DNA from: Nipponacmea schrenckii
Taxonomy: Eukaryota; Mollusca; Gastropoda; Lottiidae
DNA length: 64,000 bases
Direction of reading: 5' to 3'
NCBI GenBank assembly: GCA_030562195.1
Contig: JAUJPP010000012.1
Span: 16,864,001-16,928,000 of the forward strand
In this document: positions 1 to 12,340 of the stretch, in pieces
Numbering within the stretch: the stretch's first letter is position 1
How the letters are laid out: every line of letters begins with the position of its first letter
Translations under genes and position numbers: made by a program
The notes under the pieces: generated by a model
Seen by the model: the letters and a program-made list of their open reading frames with translations, nothing else
What the model was told of the DNA's origin: nothing
The model's database searches: none

Positions 1-19
1 TTTACAAACATAAAATTGT

Positions 20-22
<3 letters not shown>

Positions 23-54
<32 letters not shown>
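23..54. repeat. (AT)n microsatellite
   Basis: This is an uninterrupted run of alternating A and T, about 32 bases long, inside AT-rich sequence. No gene is associated with it. Confidence 0.95.
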
Positions 55-60
<6 letters not shown>

Positions 61-729
61 AAATAATGAACAAGGAACCCATCTTTAATTGTATTTTAAT
101 TGTACTCTGTTGACTGAATACTAGTATCCGTTAAGTGTTCTCTCTGACTTTCGACTTTCGTTGAGAGAGCACTTACCGAAAACTTAAAACTTATCACTTG
201 CAGGCCCTTTGCACATTCACTTCTACCCACCTTAAAACCCATCCAAATCCTCTTTTTGAAGTGAATGGAAAAAAGGGGGACTCCTGTAAAACCGTGTAAA
301 ATCAAGTTTAGTAATTAATGTGTTAAGTGAACCACAAAATCCCAAGAACGGGGTGTCCCTAATATCCCCGCATTTTTAATCAGCATTAACCAGATTAAGC
401 GGATTAAGAGGATTAGTAGTTGGATTAATAACTCCCCACAAAACTATAGTCTGTTTTCACTCTGAGCACTTTTCATATTATGGAATTCACTTTCTGCCAC
501 CTCAGTGTTCACTCAGGCACAAGCTCAACACAGTTCACCGTCTCTAAGACTATATAACAGCAACACACACATTAAGAAATCATATTTGCAATGGTACAAG
601 CACGAGTTCAATACGTTCCCAATTCCAGGGGTGGCGAGAGTTTATTGTCTTGATGTTATAAATGATAACCATATAATGAGAGATCTTCCTAACAAGCTGG
701 CCAATTCAATAATGACGACTTCACCAAAC
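55..729. other. AT-rich stretch without a recognisable gene
   Basis: I see no coherent coding region here. Short open frames exist on both strands but show no family motif. A small cluster of GGATTAAG/GATTAG-like words lies near 390-430. The LINE relic that follows becomes recognisable only at about 730, so some of this may be its eroded 5' part. Confidence 0.5.
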
Positions 730-732
730 AGT

Positions 733-1660
733 TAAATGCTCGTAGTATTAGACACAAGCTTGATTCAATTTGTCATGAAGTTGATGATGATCATATATGT
801 AGTTTCACTGAAACCCACCTTGATGAAAATGTGTCTGATGAAATTTTGATATGGCCAGGGTATTGTACTCCATTTCGTAAAGATAGGAATTGTCATGGGG
901 GCGGAATTTTGGTTTATGTAAGTCTAAATATTCTTTGTAAGAGAAGATTTGATCTTGAACAACCAAATATCGAAAGTATATGGGTTGAATGTAGAATTCG
1001 TAATAAATGTATATTAATTGGTACATACTACAGACCCCAGAGTTCTTCACCTGTTTTTGGCAATACTTTGAACAGTCAATTGAATCAGCTTATGAAAGTA
1101 CTAAAGATATTTTTATACTTGGTGACCTTAATGAAGATCTTCTTCAGTCTGACAGTTTTCTGCATGATATATTGACAATTAATAATCTGAAAAATGTCAT
1201 AATTGACCCAACTAGGGTAACTGATTCTACATCAACACTTCTGGATGTAATCTTGGCCCATGATGAAATAAATCCAGAATTATCTAGCTTGATATTGATG
1301 ATCGCATCTCAGACCACAAAATCGTACGTGCCACTTTTGACCTCTCAATTACTCAACCCATAAACTTCACTCGAAAGGTACGACTATATAAAAAAGCTGA
1401 CTTTGATCTTTTAAACAATCTCATAAGAGACTTTAACTGGGCACACGAACTCTCTGACTCAGATATTGAAGTTACATGCGACAAATTTTATAAATTTTTG
1501 CATGAATTCATTGACAAGTGCATCCCCCAGAAGAATGTAATCATCCGACCATCAGATAAACCATGGTTTAATTCTACCAAAAGAAAGGAGAAAAGAATTA
1601 GGGACAGACTACGAAAAAAGTCAATTCGCACAAAACATATCAATGATATAGACAAGTATT
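733..1660 (+). pseudogene. LINE A apurinic/apyrimidinic-type endonuclease domain, broken
   Basis: The translation carries the landmarks of a LINE endonuclease: LNARSIRHKLDSI at the start, SFTETHLDE (catalytic Glu block), GTYYRPQSS, ILGDLNEDLL and a DDRISDHKI block near 1300. These are spread over at least two frames, with a shift near 1040-1100 and another near 1290. The protein would nick target DNA for target-primed reverse transcription. Downstream, KPWFNSTKRKEKR matches the linker usual between endonuclease and reverse transcriptase. The frameshifts make the copy non-functional. Confidence 0.8.
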
Positions 1661-1767
1661 AAAAACAACGCAATAAAGTTAACAATTTAAAGAAAGTACT
1701 AAAAGCAGACAATACCTCCAATGATAAACTGCCTTTCCTCGAAAAACAAACTAATACTAAATTCTGT

Positions 1768-2845
1768 ATGATTTCAGACTCAGTAATTTCAGGCAAAGAC
1801 ACTATCAAATGTCTGAAAGCTCATAAGGCTAATGGATGTGATAACATCAGTCATATTGTTCTAAAACACACAGTTGATTCAATTAGTATCCTACTTACTA
1901 TAATATTTAATCAGTCGATTAGCACTGGTGTCTTTCCAAATGTTTGCAAATGTGCTTACGTCCTCCCAGTACATAAAAAGGTGACAGGTCAGATGCATCA
2001 AACTACCGAACGATCCCATTGTTGAGCTCATTAAGTAAGATCTTTGAACGCATTGTATTTAAACATTTATATAATTACTTTCATATCAATGACTTACTGT
2101 ATAAATTCCAGTCAGGATTCAGACCATCCTATTCCACTGTTCACCAGTTACTGGAAGTCTATCATGATGTAGTATCCGCCATAGAAAAAAAGCAGTATTC
2201 ATGCTATACATTCTGCGACATTTCGAAAGCCTTTGATAGAGTTTATCTTTGTGGTTTAATTTACAAATTAAGACAATATAGCATCTGTGGTAACATCCTT
2301 GAGTGGTTAAATGATTATGTTCACAATAGAAAACAATGTGTTCTGGTTAGAAATGCAGTATCACCAGAGATATGTCTAAAATCTGGGGTACCGCAAGGTT
2401 CTGTACTAGGTCCATTCCTCTTTTTGATATACTTGAACGACATTCAACATGTGCTCAATAACGTAGCAAGATTATTTGCAGATGACACAGCACTCGGGTG
2501 CAACCGTTCATCAATTGAGGAAATTGAAATCTCTCTAAATTGTGATCTCCAAAAATTATATGATTGGGCTGCTAAATGGCTTGTTAAATTCAACCCAAAC
2601 AAAACTAAAGTTGTCGTGTTTTCCACTCGATTTATCAAGAAATTACCAAATTTGTACTTTGGGAATGAAAAACTGCAGATAGTCCAAAATCATAAACATT
2701 TGGGATTAACTTTATCTTCCGATGCTTAAAGGTCCATTCACATCGCTAATTTGTGTAAAAGTGCCTCTAAATTGCTCAACATCTTACGAAAATTAAAATA
2801 TCAACTTAACAGGCAGACACTTGGAAATATTTACAAAGTATTTAA
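1768..2845 (+). pseudogene. LINE A reverse transcriptase domain, broken
   Basis: Reverse transcriptase blocks are clear: KAHKANGCDNIS, YVLPVHKK, then after a frameshift near 1990-2020 [53 protein letters not shown] and the catalytic FADDTAL box at about 2474-2494. The thumb region follows (KWLVKFNPNKTK, NHKHLGLTL). A stop after position 2726 interrupts the thumb, and the remaining homology runs to 2845, where it is cut by the inverted-duplication boundary. The catalytic Asp pair is intact, but frameshifts make the gene dead. Confidence 0.88.
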
Positions 2846-3093
2846 TTATCATAATTGATATTTATGTCCACTTTCAATAGCAGTTGACTCGACCCCGGCA
2901 TTTTAAGGCGAGAAATGCATTATATAACGATTAAATAATCTTTATTTGGTACAAACTTTTAGAATATGAAGTGTTACGTTGTGTCCGAGGAAATAAAACG
3001 TATCGTTTTAAAAAACTGAAAAAGGTAAGTTTTTTTTTCATCATGCGAATCTTTAATATCGTTAGTATGACATAGTTTTATCTCGATGCGCCC

Positions 3094-3270
3094 TCTCTAT
3101 CTTTCAGACATGGAATTCTAAACCAATGCATACCCCATATTGCTTCTACTGAAGCATTGAGGGTTTTCGCGAACCAAAACAATTTTCAGGATTGGCCACC
3201 TTATTCTTCATTCGAACACGAAGGCATTAAGTTAGATGATGACACAATTAAAAAAAAGGCTACGAACTAA
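3094..3270 (+). pseudogene. Small unidentified ORF shared by both arms
   Basis: A frame reading LNQCIPHIASTEALRVF and later SSFEHEGIKLDDDTIKKKAT is present here and, with a better-preserved start (MRPLYLSDMEEEILNQC), on the minus strand at 16900-17112. The phrase CTATCTTTCAGACATGGAA occurs twice in each arm, before this ORF and again near 3350, so a local duplication is involved; it also resembles a splice acceptor. I do not recognise the family. Conservation of the frame between arms may only reflect recent duplication. Confidence 0.35.
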
Positions 3271-3627
3271 ATACGTATACAATCATTTGCATAAATAATT
3301 AGTGGAGTAAGTCCTATATTATTGGTGTGACACAGTTTTATATGCGCCTTCTATCTTTCAGACATGGAAGAAGAAATTGGAGGGACTCTTGCGTGGAACT
3401 TACATCAGATACAACTGTAAGCCACTACCTTATCAAAGCATAAACAAGAATAACGCGTCTGTGACATTGTACAACCCTGATTTTCGATTCAGTGTCTTTA
3501 AACCTATATGAAAAACCCTCATTGAATAGGAACGACGTAGGAAAGATCGTCTGCTCTATTTACTAGTAAGCTAAAATTTAACGATATTAATATTATCTGA
3601 AACCCTGAATGCAATTCTTCAATCATC

Positions 3628-4000
3628 ATGGATCGTTGTCAACATTGTAACTTGCACTTTGTATTCACTCAGTATAGAAATATGATGAACGCTTACTTTC
3701 AGTGTATTTATTGCAAGGCAACGTTAAGGAACACTTATTGGAGGTCTGTCAAACACCTACACGTTTGCCCGACAATGCCCAAAGTCAGGGAATGGTGCCA
3801 CTGCTAAGGGGGCATTCATAATTACACCCACCAAGGAAGAAATTCGGAAAAAACCATCGGCAGTCTTAAAGACGAGGCAGAAAGTCACGCGACTCAAGGG
3901 GAGAGTGAAGAACGATGGTATAACGATGCGGCTGTTAAAAACCTATTGGTCTGTTCAGCTTTTGTTCCATCGCAGATAATCATCAAGGAGATTCCATGTA
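3628..4000 (+). pseudogene. Zinc-ribbon/finger-like small protein relic (left arm copy)
   Basis: The frame starts MDRCQHCNLHFVFTQ and contains a second CxxC (FQCIYCKATL) followed by a KHLHVCP segment, giving paired cysteines and histidines typical of a small zinc-binding fold. It hits a stop at about 3805, and a continuation is readable in the same frame afterwards (GSLKDEAESHATQGESEER). The same sequence lies reversed at 14968-15321. It sits upstream of a polymerase B relic of Polinton type and may be an accessory Polinton gene, which is an inference. I cannot name its function. Confidence 0.4.
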
Positions 4001-4345
4001 GATTCTGATTGGTTCTGTCTATTGGATTCCGAAACCGTTGCAGCCTTCACAGATAAAAATTGAATATCCCAACCTGAAACCTAAAAACTCTTTTACCCCC
4101 TCATTTTTTTTTCATGATATTGTAGTTATTGTATTGTATGATTTTTGCATGTGTGAATAAAAAAAATAATAACAATGTATACTCTGGTAGTTTTTATTTT
4201 TGTGTATGTTATGTGAAAACGTTCAACTCACGTTGTCTATTGTGTACAGAAGGGGGAAAGGTGTGGGTTCCTCCCCCTGATTTGGTCACGTGGCATGACC
4301 AATCTCCTCTATAAAAAAAGAAGCTCATCGAACAAAAACGGCAGA

Positions 4346-4467
4346 ATGCATTCCGGTTATAAGCAGCTGAAGCGCGTCATAGGAGAACCCCAACAAGTTT
4401 ACTGCCATCCTGATCCTTACCTTGAAAGCCAGATGAGCCAAAAACAGAATCTCAAACAGTCATTTTA
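4346..4467 (+). pseudogene. Short unidentified ORF upstream of the polymerase B relic
   Basis: It reads MHSGYKQLKRVIGEPQQ, then HPDPYLESQMSQKQ, and stops after about 40 codons. A slightly longer copy lies reversed at 14432-14623. Its place just before the polymerase relic in both arms suggests it belongs to the same element, either as a separate small gene or as a remnant of the polymerase N-terminal region. No motif identifies it. Confidence 0.35.
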
Positions 4468-4747
4468 ACGAGAACGACGAATAGAGCACAACATGAACAA
4501 ACATACAACATACCTTTCCAAGAACATAAAAAGTGGTCACCCGATTGCACCTACCTTAAAATGGTAAAAGGAGAGACGCATTTAAAAGGATAAAAGTACG
4601 AATTTAAAGGGAGATTGAACGGCGAAACTTCCATCATCGTTACCATTCCAAAGACCTTTCAAGGTTTGCAGTCTTGCTAGGCTGCTGCTCGAAAACATAG
4701 TCACGATGTACCCAACTGTATGAGAGTTTTTTCTTTGGATATACAAT

Positions 4748-5274
4748 GTGGACAGCAAAGGCAGAGTGATCGAAAAATTTAACGTCGATATTCTTAAGCT
4801 GACAAAATTATATCAGTTTCTGACAGACCCCAAGAAAGATAGTACACGATTTTTCCACATACAGAACGAGTCAGTTGCTAAATTTCACTGGACGCATGAA
4901 TCGAAATCCATCAAAGAATCAGACAATACCAATACTTTCATCGCTACATTCACCACCTGTTATGCCCACCTAAAGTTATATTCCGTTTTAAACAAACTGC
5001 AAGAGAGGGTATTGTACTACGGATCCGGTGATATACGTATCGATTACGAATTACTTGGGTGATCTTACGGATGAATTAGATGGCGATTTCATTCAGACAT
5101 TTGTCAATGGCGGACCAAAAGAAAAATTATGCCTTTCGAACCAAGTCTGGTAAGGAAACGTTCGAAGTTAGAGGTTTTAGTCTCAACCATATCAATAGTC
5201 AGATAATCAACTTTGAATCTGTAAAAATTTTGATCTTGTCACCCCCGACAGACATCAATCCTTACACCTCGTAA
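4748..5274 (+). pseudogene. Polinton-type protein-primed DNA polymerase B, C-terminal fragment (left arm)
   Basis: The region reads like the palm and C-terminal part of protein-primed family B polymerases. In order: KLTKLYQFLTDPKK, FFHIQNESV, NTNTFIATFTTCYAHLKLYS, and a degraded motif C around 5020-5040 where the expected paired acidic residues are replaced (one frame reads YYGSGD, another TDPVIYV). NYLGDLTDELDGDF and RTKSGKETFEVRGFSLNHIN follow, the latter in a third frame. The N-terminal exonuclease part is missing and at least two frameshifts are present. The enzyme would replicate the element using a protein primer. A second copy is inverted at 8995-9541. Confidence 0.8.
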
Positions 5275-5449
5275 ATACTTCCAAAATTTAAGTATAGTGC
5301 TTAAATTTAAAACAGAAAAGAAAAAAGAAACGATATCAAATGATGTACACCAAAGAATCACTACAGGGATGAAGACACTACAGGGACAAAGGGACACGAC
5401 AGGGACATACTTTGTATAAATAGGATAAGTATAAATTAGTATAATTAAT

Positions 5450-6585
5450 TTTAATTCATTCCATTTGCCATGTCATCAGCAAAATAGCAACTACATTAAT
5501 TTGGTTCCATTTCATCGATAAATATGCCCTGACAGTCACTTTTGTCCAACATGTCAATAAATTGGTAAAGAAACAGCTAAAAGTAATCTGTTAAGCTATT
5601 CCCACTATACAATACACATGATTTCATGTTGGCGTACAATGAGTCTAAAAGTCTAATAACTTTAGTACTAACTTTCTGGTTAACCAGACTATATAATAAA
5701 AGTGAATGCTGGATTAAGTCGAAAAGCAGAAAAAGTCTATAAAATATACAGTATATCCTCCTTTTTTTCTTTGTCAATTTAGCAGCTTGGCAACAATCGT
5801 CCCATTACATTCAGAAGTGATATGCCTCTATAATTAGAACAGTCCGAAGTCTCCCCTTTCTTGTGAATGGGAACAATTATTGTTAAGTTTAAAAATTGTT
5901 AAGAATAGTTAAGTTTGGTTTTATTATCTCACATGAGCTTTTGAACATTTCGATATTATAAGTCCATCCTCACCTCCAGGGTTACCGTTTTTCATCTGGT
6001 TTATTACAGATGTGATTTCTGTAAGTTATATTGCCTCATCTAGAATATCACATGTTACAAAGTCCGTGCTTTCTTCTGATGGTTTAGTATTTTCAAGAAA
6101 TGTTACATATGAACAATTTGCGTTTTGTTTAATATTAAGTTAAAATGATTATGTCACTCATCTGGTGTTATACTAGTCTCACTTTTATACAGATGTTTGC
6201 CGTTAAATCGTTTAAGACTGTTCCAATTGTCATTACTATCTGAAATATTCATAAACTCTTCAGCCCAATTTTGCTTCATTTTTAGTTTGCGCTGAGTACA
6301 CAACAGTTTAAAGTCATTTTTACATTTCAAATACTTCTCTAAATTTGCTTCTGTTTTACATTTCCTATACCTGTTTAATAAATGGAAATTATGTGACTTA
6401 AAGCTTGTGCACTCTTTATCCCACCATTTGGGTTGATTACTTTTGACTTTTGGTTTTTTTTTTATGCATGAACTTACAAACAGTTAGGATATGTTCTGTT
6501 GAAATATTCAGAGAATCGTTTAAATTGCAATTGAGTTATGATTGAAATTCTTGTAGTTTTATGACGTTACATCTTAATTCGTAAG
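5450..6585 (-). pseudogene. Decayed LINE reverse transcriptase (left arm copy)
   Basis: Read on the minus strand this stretch carries LINE reverse transcriptase pieces: an FIDF...IQHSLLLYSLVNQ block and VIRLLDSLYANMKSCVLYSGNSLTDYF in the 5577-5777 frame, a HKKGETSDCSNY block near 5850, and an RT-linker region towards 6585. It is the reverse complement of 7863-8980, where the same parts read on the + strand. The LINE therefore entered the ancestral sequence before the inverted duplication formed. Stops and frameshifts are frequent. Confidence 0.65.
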
Positions 6586-7006
6586 GGTCTATCCTCGAGT
6601 TATAACAAACACTCACACCAAGTTTCATCAAATTCCATCAGGAACCCGGCTCCCTTTTGAATAAGGGCAAAAACTCATCAATTTATTTTTCGATTTGTCT
6701 GATTTTCAATAGGCTTCATCCTTAAGTAATAACAAGCAATCACACCAAATTTCATCAAAATCCATCAAAAAACACACTCTTAATCGTGTTCACAACAAAT
6801 TTTCAAAAACCAGGACAATAACTCATTGAATATTTTTCGATTGGTCTGATTTTCAATGGGCTTCTTCCTTGGGTTATAACAAACACACTCACCAAATTTG
6901 GTCAAAATCCATCAAGAAATGTGGTCTCTATCGTGGTCACAACAATTGTGGACAGACAGACAGGGGCGACTACAATATACGCCCACATTTATGTGTGGGC
7001 GTATAA
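6586..7006 (-). repeat. Non-coding dispersed repeat (ACGCCCAC family)
   Basis: The stretch consists of diverged sub-units containing phrases such as AAATTCCATCA, AACTCATCAATT, GATTTTCAATAGGCTTC and GGTCACAACAATTGTGG. It ends in the palindromic motif ACGCCCACATTTATGTGTGG followed by GCGTATAAAAA. Related copies lie at 17560-18840, 25434-26623, 58905-60236, 61590-62430 and 63290-64000. It breaks the otherwise continuous match between the two inverted arms and so inserted, or replaced sequence, after duplication. Confidence 0.65.
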
Positions 7007-7060
7007 AAACAGACCGAGATTTGGTAGCAGTTGCTACTGATACTATGACTGCAGGTTAAA

Positions 7061-7361
7061 AACGATGAATGGTGAAAGGGGATAATGATGGCATGACTGA
7101 ACTACAAAACCATTCATCTTTTTAAATAAATCGAGGTTTAGTGGATTCGAGGTATTAAATACGTTTAATACCCTCGACACCCGCGGAGGTGTGGAAAATC
7201 CCAAGTTTTAGGTGCCTAGTGTTTTCTGACTCTCCCCCAGCCATATCTGTCAAAATAGCTTTCAGACTTGCTGGAAATAGAGTCAATAAGTTTCGGACTA
7301 ACCTTAAAACAGTTGATTTTATATCAAGTTCTAACGAAATAAATGTAATCGCTAGGATGTA
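7061..7361. other. Spacer between the inverted arms
   Basis: About 300 bases separate the two arms. The sequence contains no recognisable gene or repeat motif. It is the loop of the potential giant hairpin. Confidence 0.6.
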
Positions 7362-7436
7362 AAGACTGTTTTTAACCTGCAGTCATAGTATCAGTAGCAA
7401 CTGCTATCAAATCTCGGTCTGTTTTCTTAAAATCAG

Positions 7437-8985
7437 TTGTGTTATTCCAATTGTCGGATCTTTCAAACCCTAGAAATGAAGAAAAATTTGGAAATAATAT
7501 CTTTGATAAAGATTTTTTACTTAGAAAGATCTTCATGTGATAAAGTTTGTAATAGATTTGGTAGGCAACTGGTTGAGCTATGCCAAGAATTAGATATTTA
7601 CATAATGAATGGGGGGACAAAGGGAGATAATCCTGAAGACTTCACTTACCTCAGGTCAATAGGTGAAAGTGTTTATTAATTATTATTAGCTTAGATCTAT
7701 TTGATTTTTGTATCAGATTTTAGAATTTTAGATGAAGACATATCTGATCATTTCCCATTGAAAATGCATTTTCATAACAAAATTTGAATCAACAATTCAG
7801 CTAGTATGTCAAATAGATAAAAAAAAATCTCTTGGCATGTAAGCAAAGCAGATGAATATAAAAATGAATTAAGATGTAACGTCATAAAACTACAAGAATT
7901 TCAATCATAACTCAATTGCAATTTAAACGATTCTCTGAATATTTCAACAGAACATATCCTAACTGTTTGTAAGTTCATGCATAAAAAAAAAAAAAAAAAA
8001 GTCAAAAGTAATCAACCCAAATGGTGGGATAAAGAGTGCACAAGCTTTAAGTCACATAATTACCATTTATTTAACAGGTATAGGAAATGTAAAACAAAGC
8101 AAATTTAGAGAAGTATTTGAAATGTAAAAATGACTTTAAACTGTTGTGTACTCAATGCAAACTAAAAATGAAGCAAAATTTGGCTGAAGGGTTTATGAAT
8201 ATTTCAGATAGTAATGACAAGTGGAACAGTCTTAAACGATTTAACGGCAGACATCTGTATAAAAGTGAGACTTGTATAACACCAGATGAGTGACATAATC
8301 ATTTTAACTCATTATTAAATCAAAACGCAAATTGTTCAGATGTTACATTTCTTGAAAATGCTAAACCATTAGTAGAAAGCATGGACTTTGTAACATGTGA
8401 TATTCTAGATGAGGCAACATAACTTACAAAAATCACATCTGTGATAAACCAGATGAAAAACGGTAAATCTGGAGGTGAGGATGGACTTATTATCGAAATG
8501 TTCAAAAGCTCATGTGAGATAATATAACCAAACTTAACTATTCTTAACAATTGTTAAACTTAACAATAATTGTTCCCATTCACAAGAAAGGGGAGACGTC
8601 GGACTGTTCTAATTACAGAGGCATATCACTTCGACGATTTTTGCCAAGCTGCTAAATTGACAAAGAAAAAAGGAGGATATACTGTATATTTTATAGACTT
8701 TTTCTGCTTTTCGACTTAATCCGGCATTCTCTATTATTATATAGTCTGGTTAACCAGAAAGTTAGTACTAAAGTTATTAGACTTTTAGACTCATTGTACG
8801 CTAACATGAAATCATGTGTATTGTATAGTGGGAATAGCTTAACAGATTACTTTTAGCTGTTTTTTTTAACAATTTATTGACATGTTGGACAAAAGTGACT
8901 GTCAGGGCATATTTATCGATGAAATGGAATCAAATTAATGTAGTTGCTATTTTGCTGATGACATGGCAAATGGAATGAATTAAAA
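7437..8985 (+). pseudogene. Decayed LINE with endonuclease and reverse transcriptase (right arm copy)
   Basis: An endonuclease C-terminal part is readable (ELCQELDIYIMNGGTKGD, DISDHFPLKMHF). After a linker come reverse transcriptase blocks: QMKNGKSGGEDGLI (8450), IIVPIHKKGETSDCSNY (8565-8620), and a YFADDMA catalytic box at about 8948-8970. The pieces lie in different frames with stops between them. Homology stops at about 8985, where minus-strand polymerase B sequence begins. This looks like an insertion into the Polinton fragment before it was duplicated. Confidence 0.72.
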
Positions 8986-8994
8986 TTAATTCTT

Positions 8995-9541
8995 TGGTGT
9001 ACATCATTTGATATCGTTTCTTTTTTCTTTTCTGTTTTAAATTTAAGCACTATACTTATCTCTGCAAATTTTGGAAGCATTAACGAGGTGTAAGGATTGA
9101 TGTCTGTCGGGGGTGACAAGATCAAAATTTTTACAGATTCAAAGTTGATTATCTGACTATTGATATGGTTGAGACTAAAACCTCTAACTTCGAACGTTTC
9201 CTTACCAGACTTTGTTCGAAAGGCATAATTTTTCTTTTGGTCCGCCATTGACAAATGTCTGAATGAAATCGCCATCTAATTCATCCGTAAGATCACCCAA
9301 GTAATTCGTAATCGATGCGTATATCACCGGGTCCGTAGTACAATACCCCCTCTTGCTGTTTAAAACGGAATATAACTTTAGGTGGGCATAACAGGTGGTG
9401 AATGTAGCGATGAAAGTATTGGTTATGTCTGATTCTTATATGGATTCCGATTCATGCGTCCGGTGAAATTTAGCAACTGACTCGTTCTGTATGTGGAAAA
9501 ATCGTGTACTATCTTTCTTGGGGTCTGTCAGAAACTGATAT
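8995..9541 (-). pseudogene. Polinton-type DNA polymerase B C-terminal fragment (right arm)
   Basis: This is the inverted copy of 4748-5340. The minus-strand frame ending the segment carries MAISFRHLSMADQKKNYAF and KETFEVRGFSLNHIN, the region downstream of catalytic motif C in protein-primed family B polymerases. It is cut at 9541, where the TTATT-rich 3' tail of a minus-strand LINE begins. As in the left arm, frameshifts disrupt the motif C region. Confidence 0.75.
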
Positions 9542-10537
9542 ATAATAATAATAATAAACTCTTTATTTTACATGGGTCAGAATTAGGCCCAATACACAAG
9601 GACATGGTCCTGTCTCACATTCAGCCCATGGGGCAATAAATTGGAAAAAGAAAAAAATCGAAAATACATAATATCTCAATATACAATTCGTCTAAAATAC
9701 TAAAAATACACAAGTACATCTGTATCAGATGAACAGATCTATGTTCCGGCGATCAAGCACATGACCACAAAATAAATATACAATACTCCACGTACAATTT
9801 GTTTAAAAATACACAAGTACATGTGCATGAAATGGACAGATTCTCAACCTACAATTTGTTTATAAAATGGATATAATATATAGTTCCCGCGCCCATGCAC
9901 ACGCCCGCAAAAAATCACGTATTATTTCAACGTACAATTTGTTTTAAAATACATAAATGTGTAAATAATGGACAGATTTATTTTCCTGCAATCAAGTACA
10001 TGACAGCAAAAACCATATACCATTACAAAGTACAATTAGTTTTAAAATACACAAGTACATGTGTATAAAATGGACAGATTCATCTTTCTGCGATGAAGTA
10101 CATGACCACAAAAACCAAGGAATAGACAAGTACATCTACATGAGACGATCCGACATCTAAACATACATATACCCTAAAAAAAAAAAAAAAAAAAAAGAAT
10201 TGCCATAGCGTCAGTGCTAGTGCTGCGAGTGGGCTACCCAACCCTACTCCATTTTATGTTCTTATTTTTCTATGGAGGGGGAGGTAGGATTTGTCCATGC
10301 TCAAGACCGGCTTTAAGGATGTTTACTCATCCCCCGACAGTAATAGTTTAGATTTTGAAAATGGCTCAAGTTAGGCCAGAATAGAATTGTTGGTGGTGAT
10401 ATACATGTGACAAAGGGAAAATGAAAATTAATAAATTACTTAAATAATTAAATCATGGAGAAACACATTGTTAAGATAGCCATCAGCAAGAAAGCCTATA
10501 GTTGGTGAAAAGAATACCTGTGTAACAGGAAGTATGT

Positions 10538-12334
10538 TTATGTTAATGAAAGATTACCGAGAATCATCCTTCGATATTTAATACTTTGTTTAATCAAATT
10601 GATTCGTGGTTTTTGCACCACAAGTTTTGAATTTATGCTAGAATAAGGCGTCTGTTTATAGTTAAAGAGGCTTGAAAGGTAGGAAGGAAACAAGTTGTTC
10701 AGAGTTTTATACATAAATTTATACGAATCAAAAATATTAAGCCTTTTAAGATTCAGTGACAAATCAGTATTATACTTAGAACCAAGAATTAATTTAAAAG
10801 CAATTGTTTGTTGCCTGTGTAAAATATCGGCCGATGCAATGTCGTGCGAATCCCAAATAGTTGAAAGTAATCCAAATATGGTTGAAAGTGACATTTATAC
10901 AAAATAGATCTATATTTTTCAGGCATGATCTTTCTTAATTGTCGCAGTTGAAATAACTTAGTATTTAAAATTTTAGCAACGAACTTTACGTGCGGAGTCC
11001 ATGAGAGATTTTGATTCACAGTAACACCCAGTAATTTAAAGTTTTCAACTTGTTCAATAAATTGATTATTAAGTTCAATTGATAAAGCTGATGAATATTT
11101 TCTTTTTTGAGAAGTTTTAATTAACATACATTTATTTTCATTTAAAATCATGACATTAAAGGAACACCAGTTTAAGATTGCATTAGTATCTTCTTGCAAT
11201 TTTAATTGTATGTCAGTAACCGATTTACCAGAAGTTTAAATCGTAGTATCATCCGCAAAAAGATCACAGTTAGAGTTAATATGCAATGGCAAATCATTAA
11301 TATAAAGATTAAGCAACAAGGGACCTAAAATTGATCCTTGTGGTACTCCATACTTTATACTGCGAGAAGACGAAAGAGTTCCATTGACGTAACAACTCTG
11401 AGTACGATTCGACAAGTAACAATTTATGAAGGTTATTAATGCATTCGAAAAATTGTATAGTTTTAGTTTATCAACAATTATCTCATGGGAAATCAAATCA
11501 AATGCTTTTGTAAAATCAAAGAAAATAGAACCAACCATAAGATTATTATTGACTGCATCATAAACGTTTTCAATTATGTTAGTCAGAGCTGTTTGACAAC
11601 TATTAGACCTAAAACCAGATTGGTGCGAATACAATAACTTATTATTATTTAAGAAATGATTTATATGTTTTGAATATTGTCTTTCAAAGGGTTTAGATAC
11701 ACTAGATAATACAGAAATTGGTCTATAATTATTAGGATCAGATTTAGCGCCGGATTTATACAGTGGTAAAACTTTTGCTTCTTTGAATTTATCAGGAAAT
11801 ATATTTGCATCAATGCATAGATTATATATATGTGTCAAAGGACCACTTAACGTAAAAGCACCATATTTGAGAAATAGGGGATTTAATTTATCTAAACCAG
11901 CACTTTTGGTTGCATTTAACGATGACAACTGTTTAAAAACTTCATATTTGTTAATGTAGGGAATCGAACATTCTTCATTAGAATTTAACTTAGAAGTGAC
12001 AACTTCTTCTATTTTATTTACGTAATAACTTTTATCAATATTTCTATTAACATGCTTTTGATTAATCAATTTGGATGCAATATTTGAAAAATGATCATTG
12101 ACTACCTCGGGTTCTAAAGGAATCAGATTAGTTGAATTATTAGTTAGGGAATCGAACATTCTTCATTAGAATTTAACTTAGAAGTGACAAATTCTTCTAT
12201 TTTATTTACGTAATAACTTTTATCAATATTTCTATTAACATGCTTTTGATTAATCAATTTGGATGCAATATTTGAAAAATGATCATTGATTACCTCGGGT
12301 TCTAAAGGAATCAGATTAGTTGAATTATTAGTCT
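10538..12334 (-). pseudogene. LINE B reverse transcriptase
   Basis: The minus-strand translation contains SSLNATKSAGLDKL, LPLYKSGAKSDPNNYRPI, SGFRSNSCQTALTNII, FFDFTKAFDLI, YGVPQGSILGPLL and the catalytic LFADDTTI box at about 11240-11262. The thumb (NENKCMLIKTS, FKLLGVTVNQNLSWTPHV) and C-terminal part (ILYKCHFQPYLDY) continue to 10538. A stop at about 11235 separates the box from the thumb, and another frame change near 10890 breaks the tail. The catalytic Asp pair is intact. Confidence 0.85.
11959..12334 (-). repeat. 188-bp tandem duplication inside LINE B
   Basis: The block from 11959 to 12146 is repeated at 12147-12334 with only a few differences. It covers the linker before the reverse transcriptase fingers and shifts the reading frame. 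It is private to this copy as far as the window shows. Confidence 0.9.
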
Positions 12335-12340
12335 TATTAG

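Larger units (their letters stand above)
730..2845 (+). mobile_element. CR1-like non-LTR retrotransposon relic (LINE A)
   Basis: An endonuclease region (about 733-1660) and a reverse transcriptase region (about 1768-2845) follow each other on the + strand, the layout of ORF2 in CR1/L2-type LINEs. The frame changes several times and there are stops, so it is dead. The linker between the two domains is shortened. Homology ends abruptly at 2845, exactly where the left arm of the large inverted duplication starts, so the 3' part was lost or displaced there. No 3' tail or target duplication is visible. Confidence 0.85.
2845..7060 (+). repeat. Left arm of a large inverted duplication
   Basis: This arm is repeated in reverse complement between 7362 and 17342. 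Matching blocks include 2845-2940 with 17342-17247, 3340-3540 with about 16835-16637, 3541-4760 with about 15435-14185, 4795-5340 with 9541-9000, 5455-6585 with 8980-7863, and 7007-7060 with 7430-7362. The arm contains polymerase B and LINE relics. It differs from the other arm by a short insertion near 5350-5440 and by a non-coding repeat at 6586-7006 that replaces sequence kept in the right arm. Confidence 0.85.
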
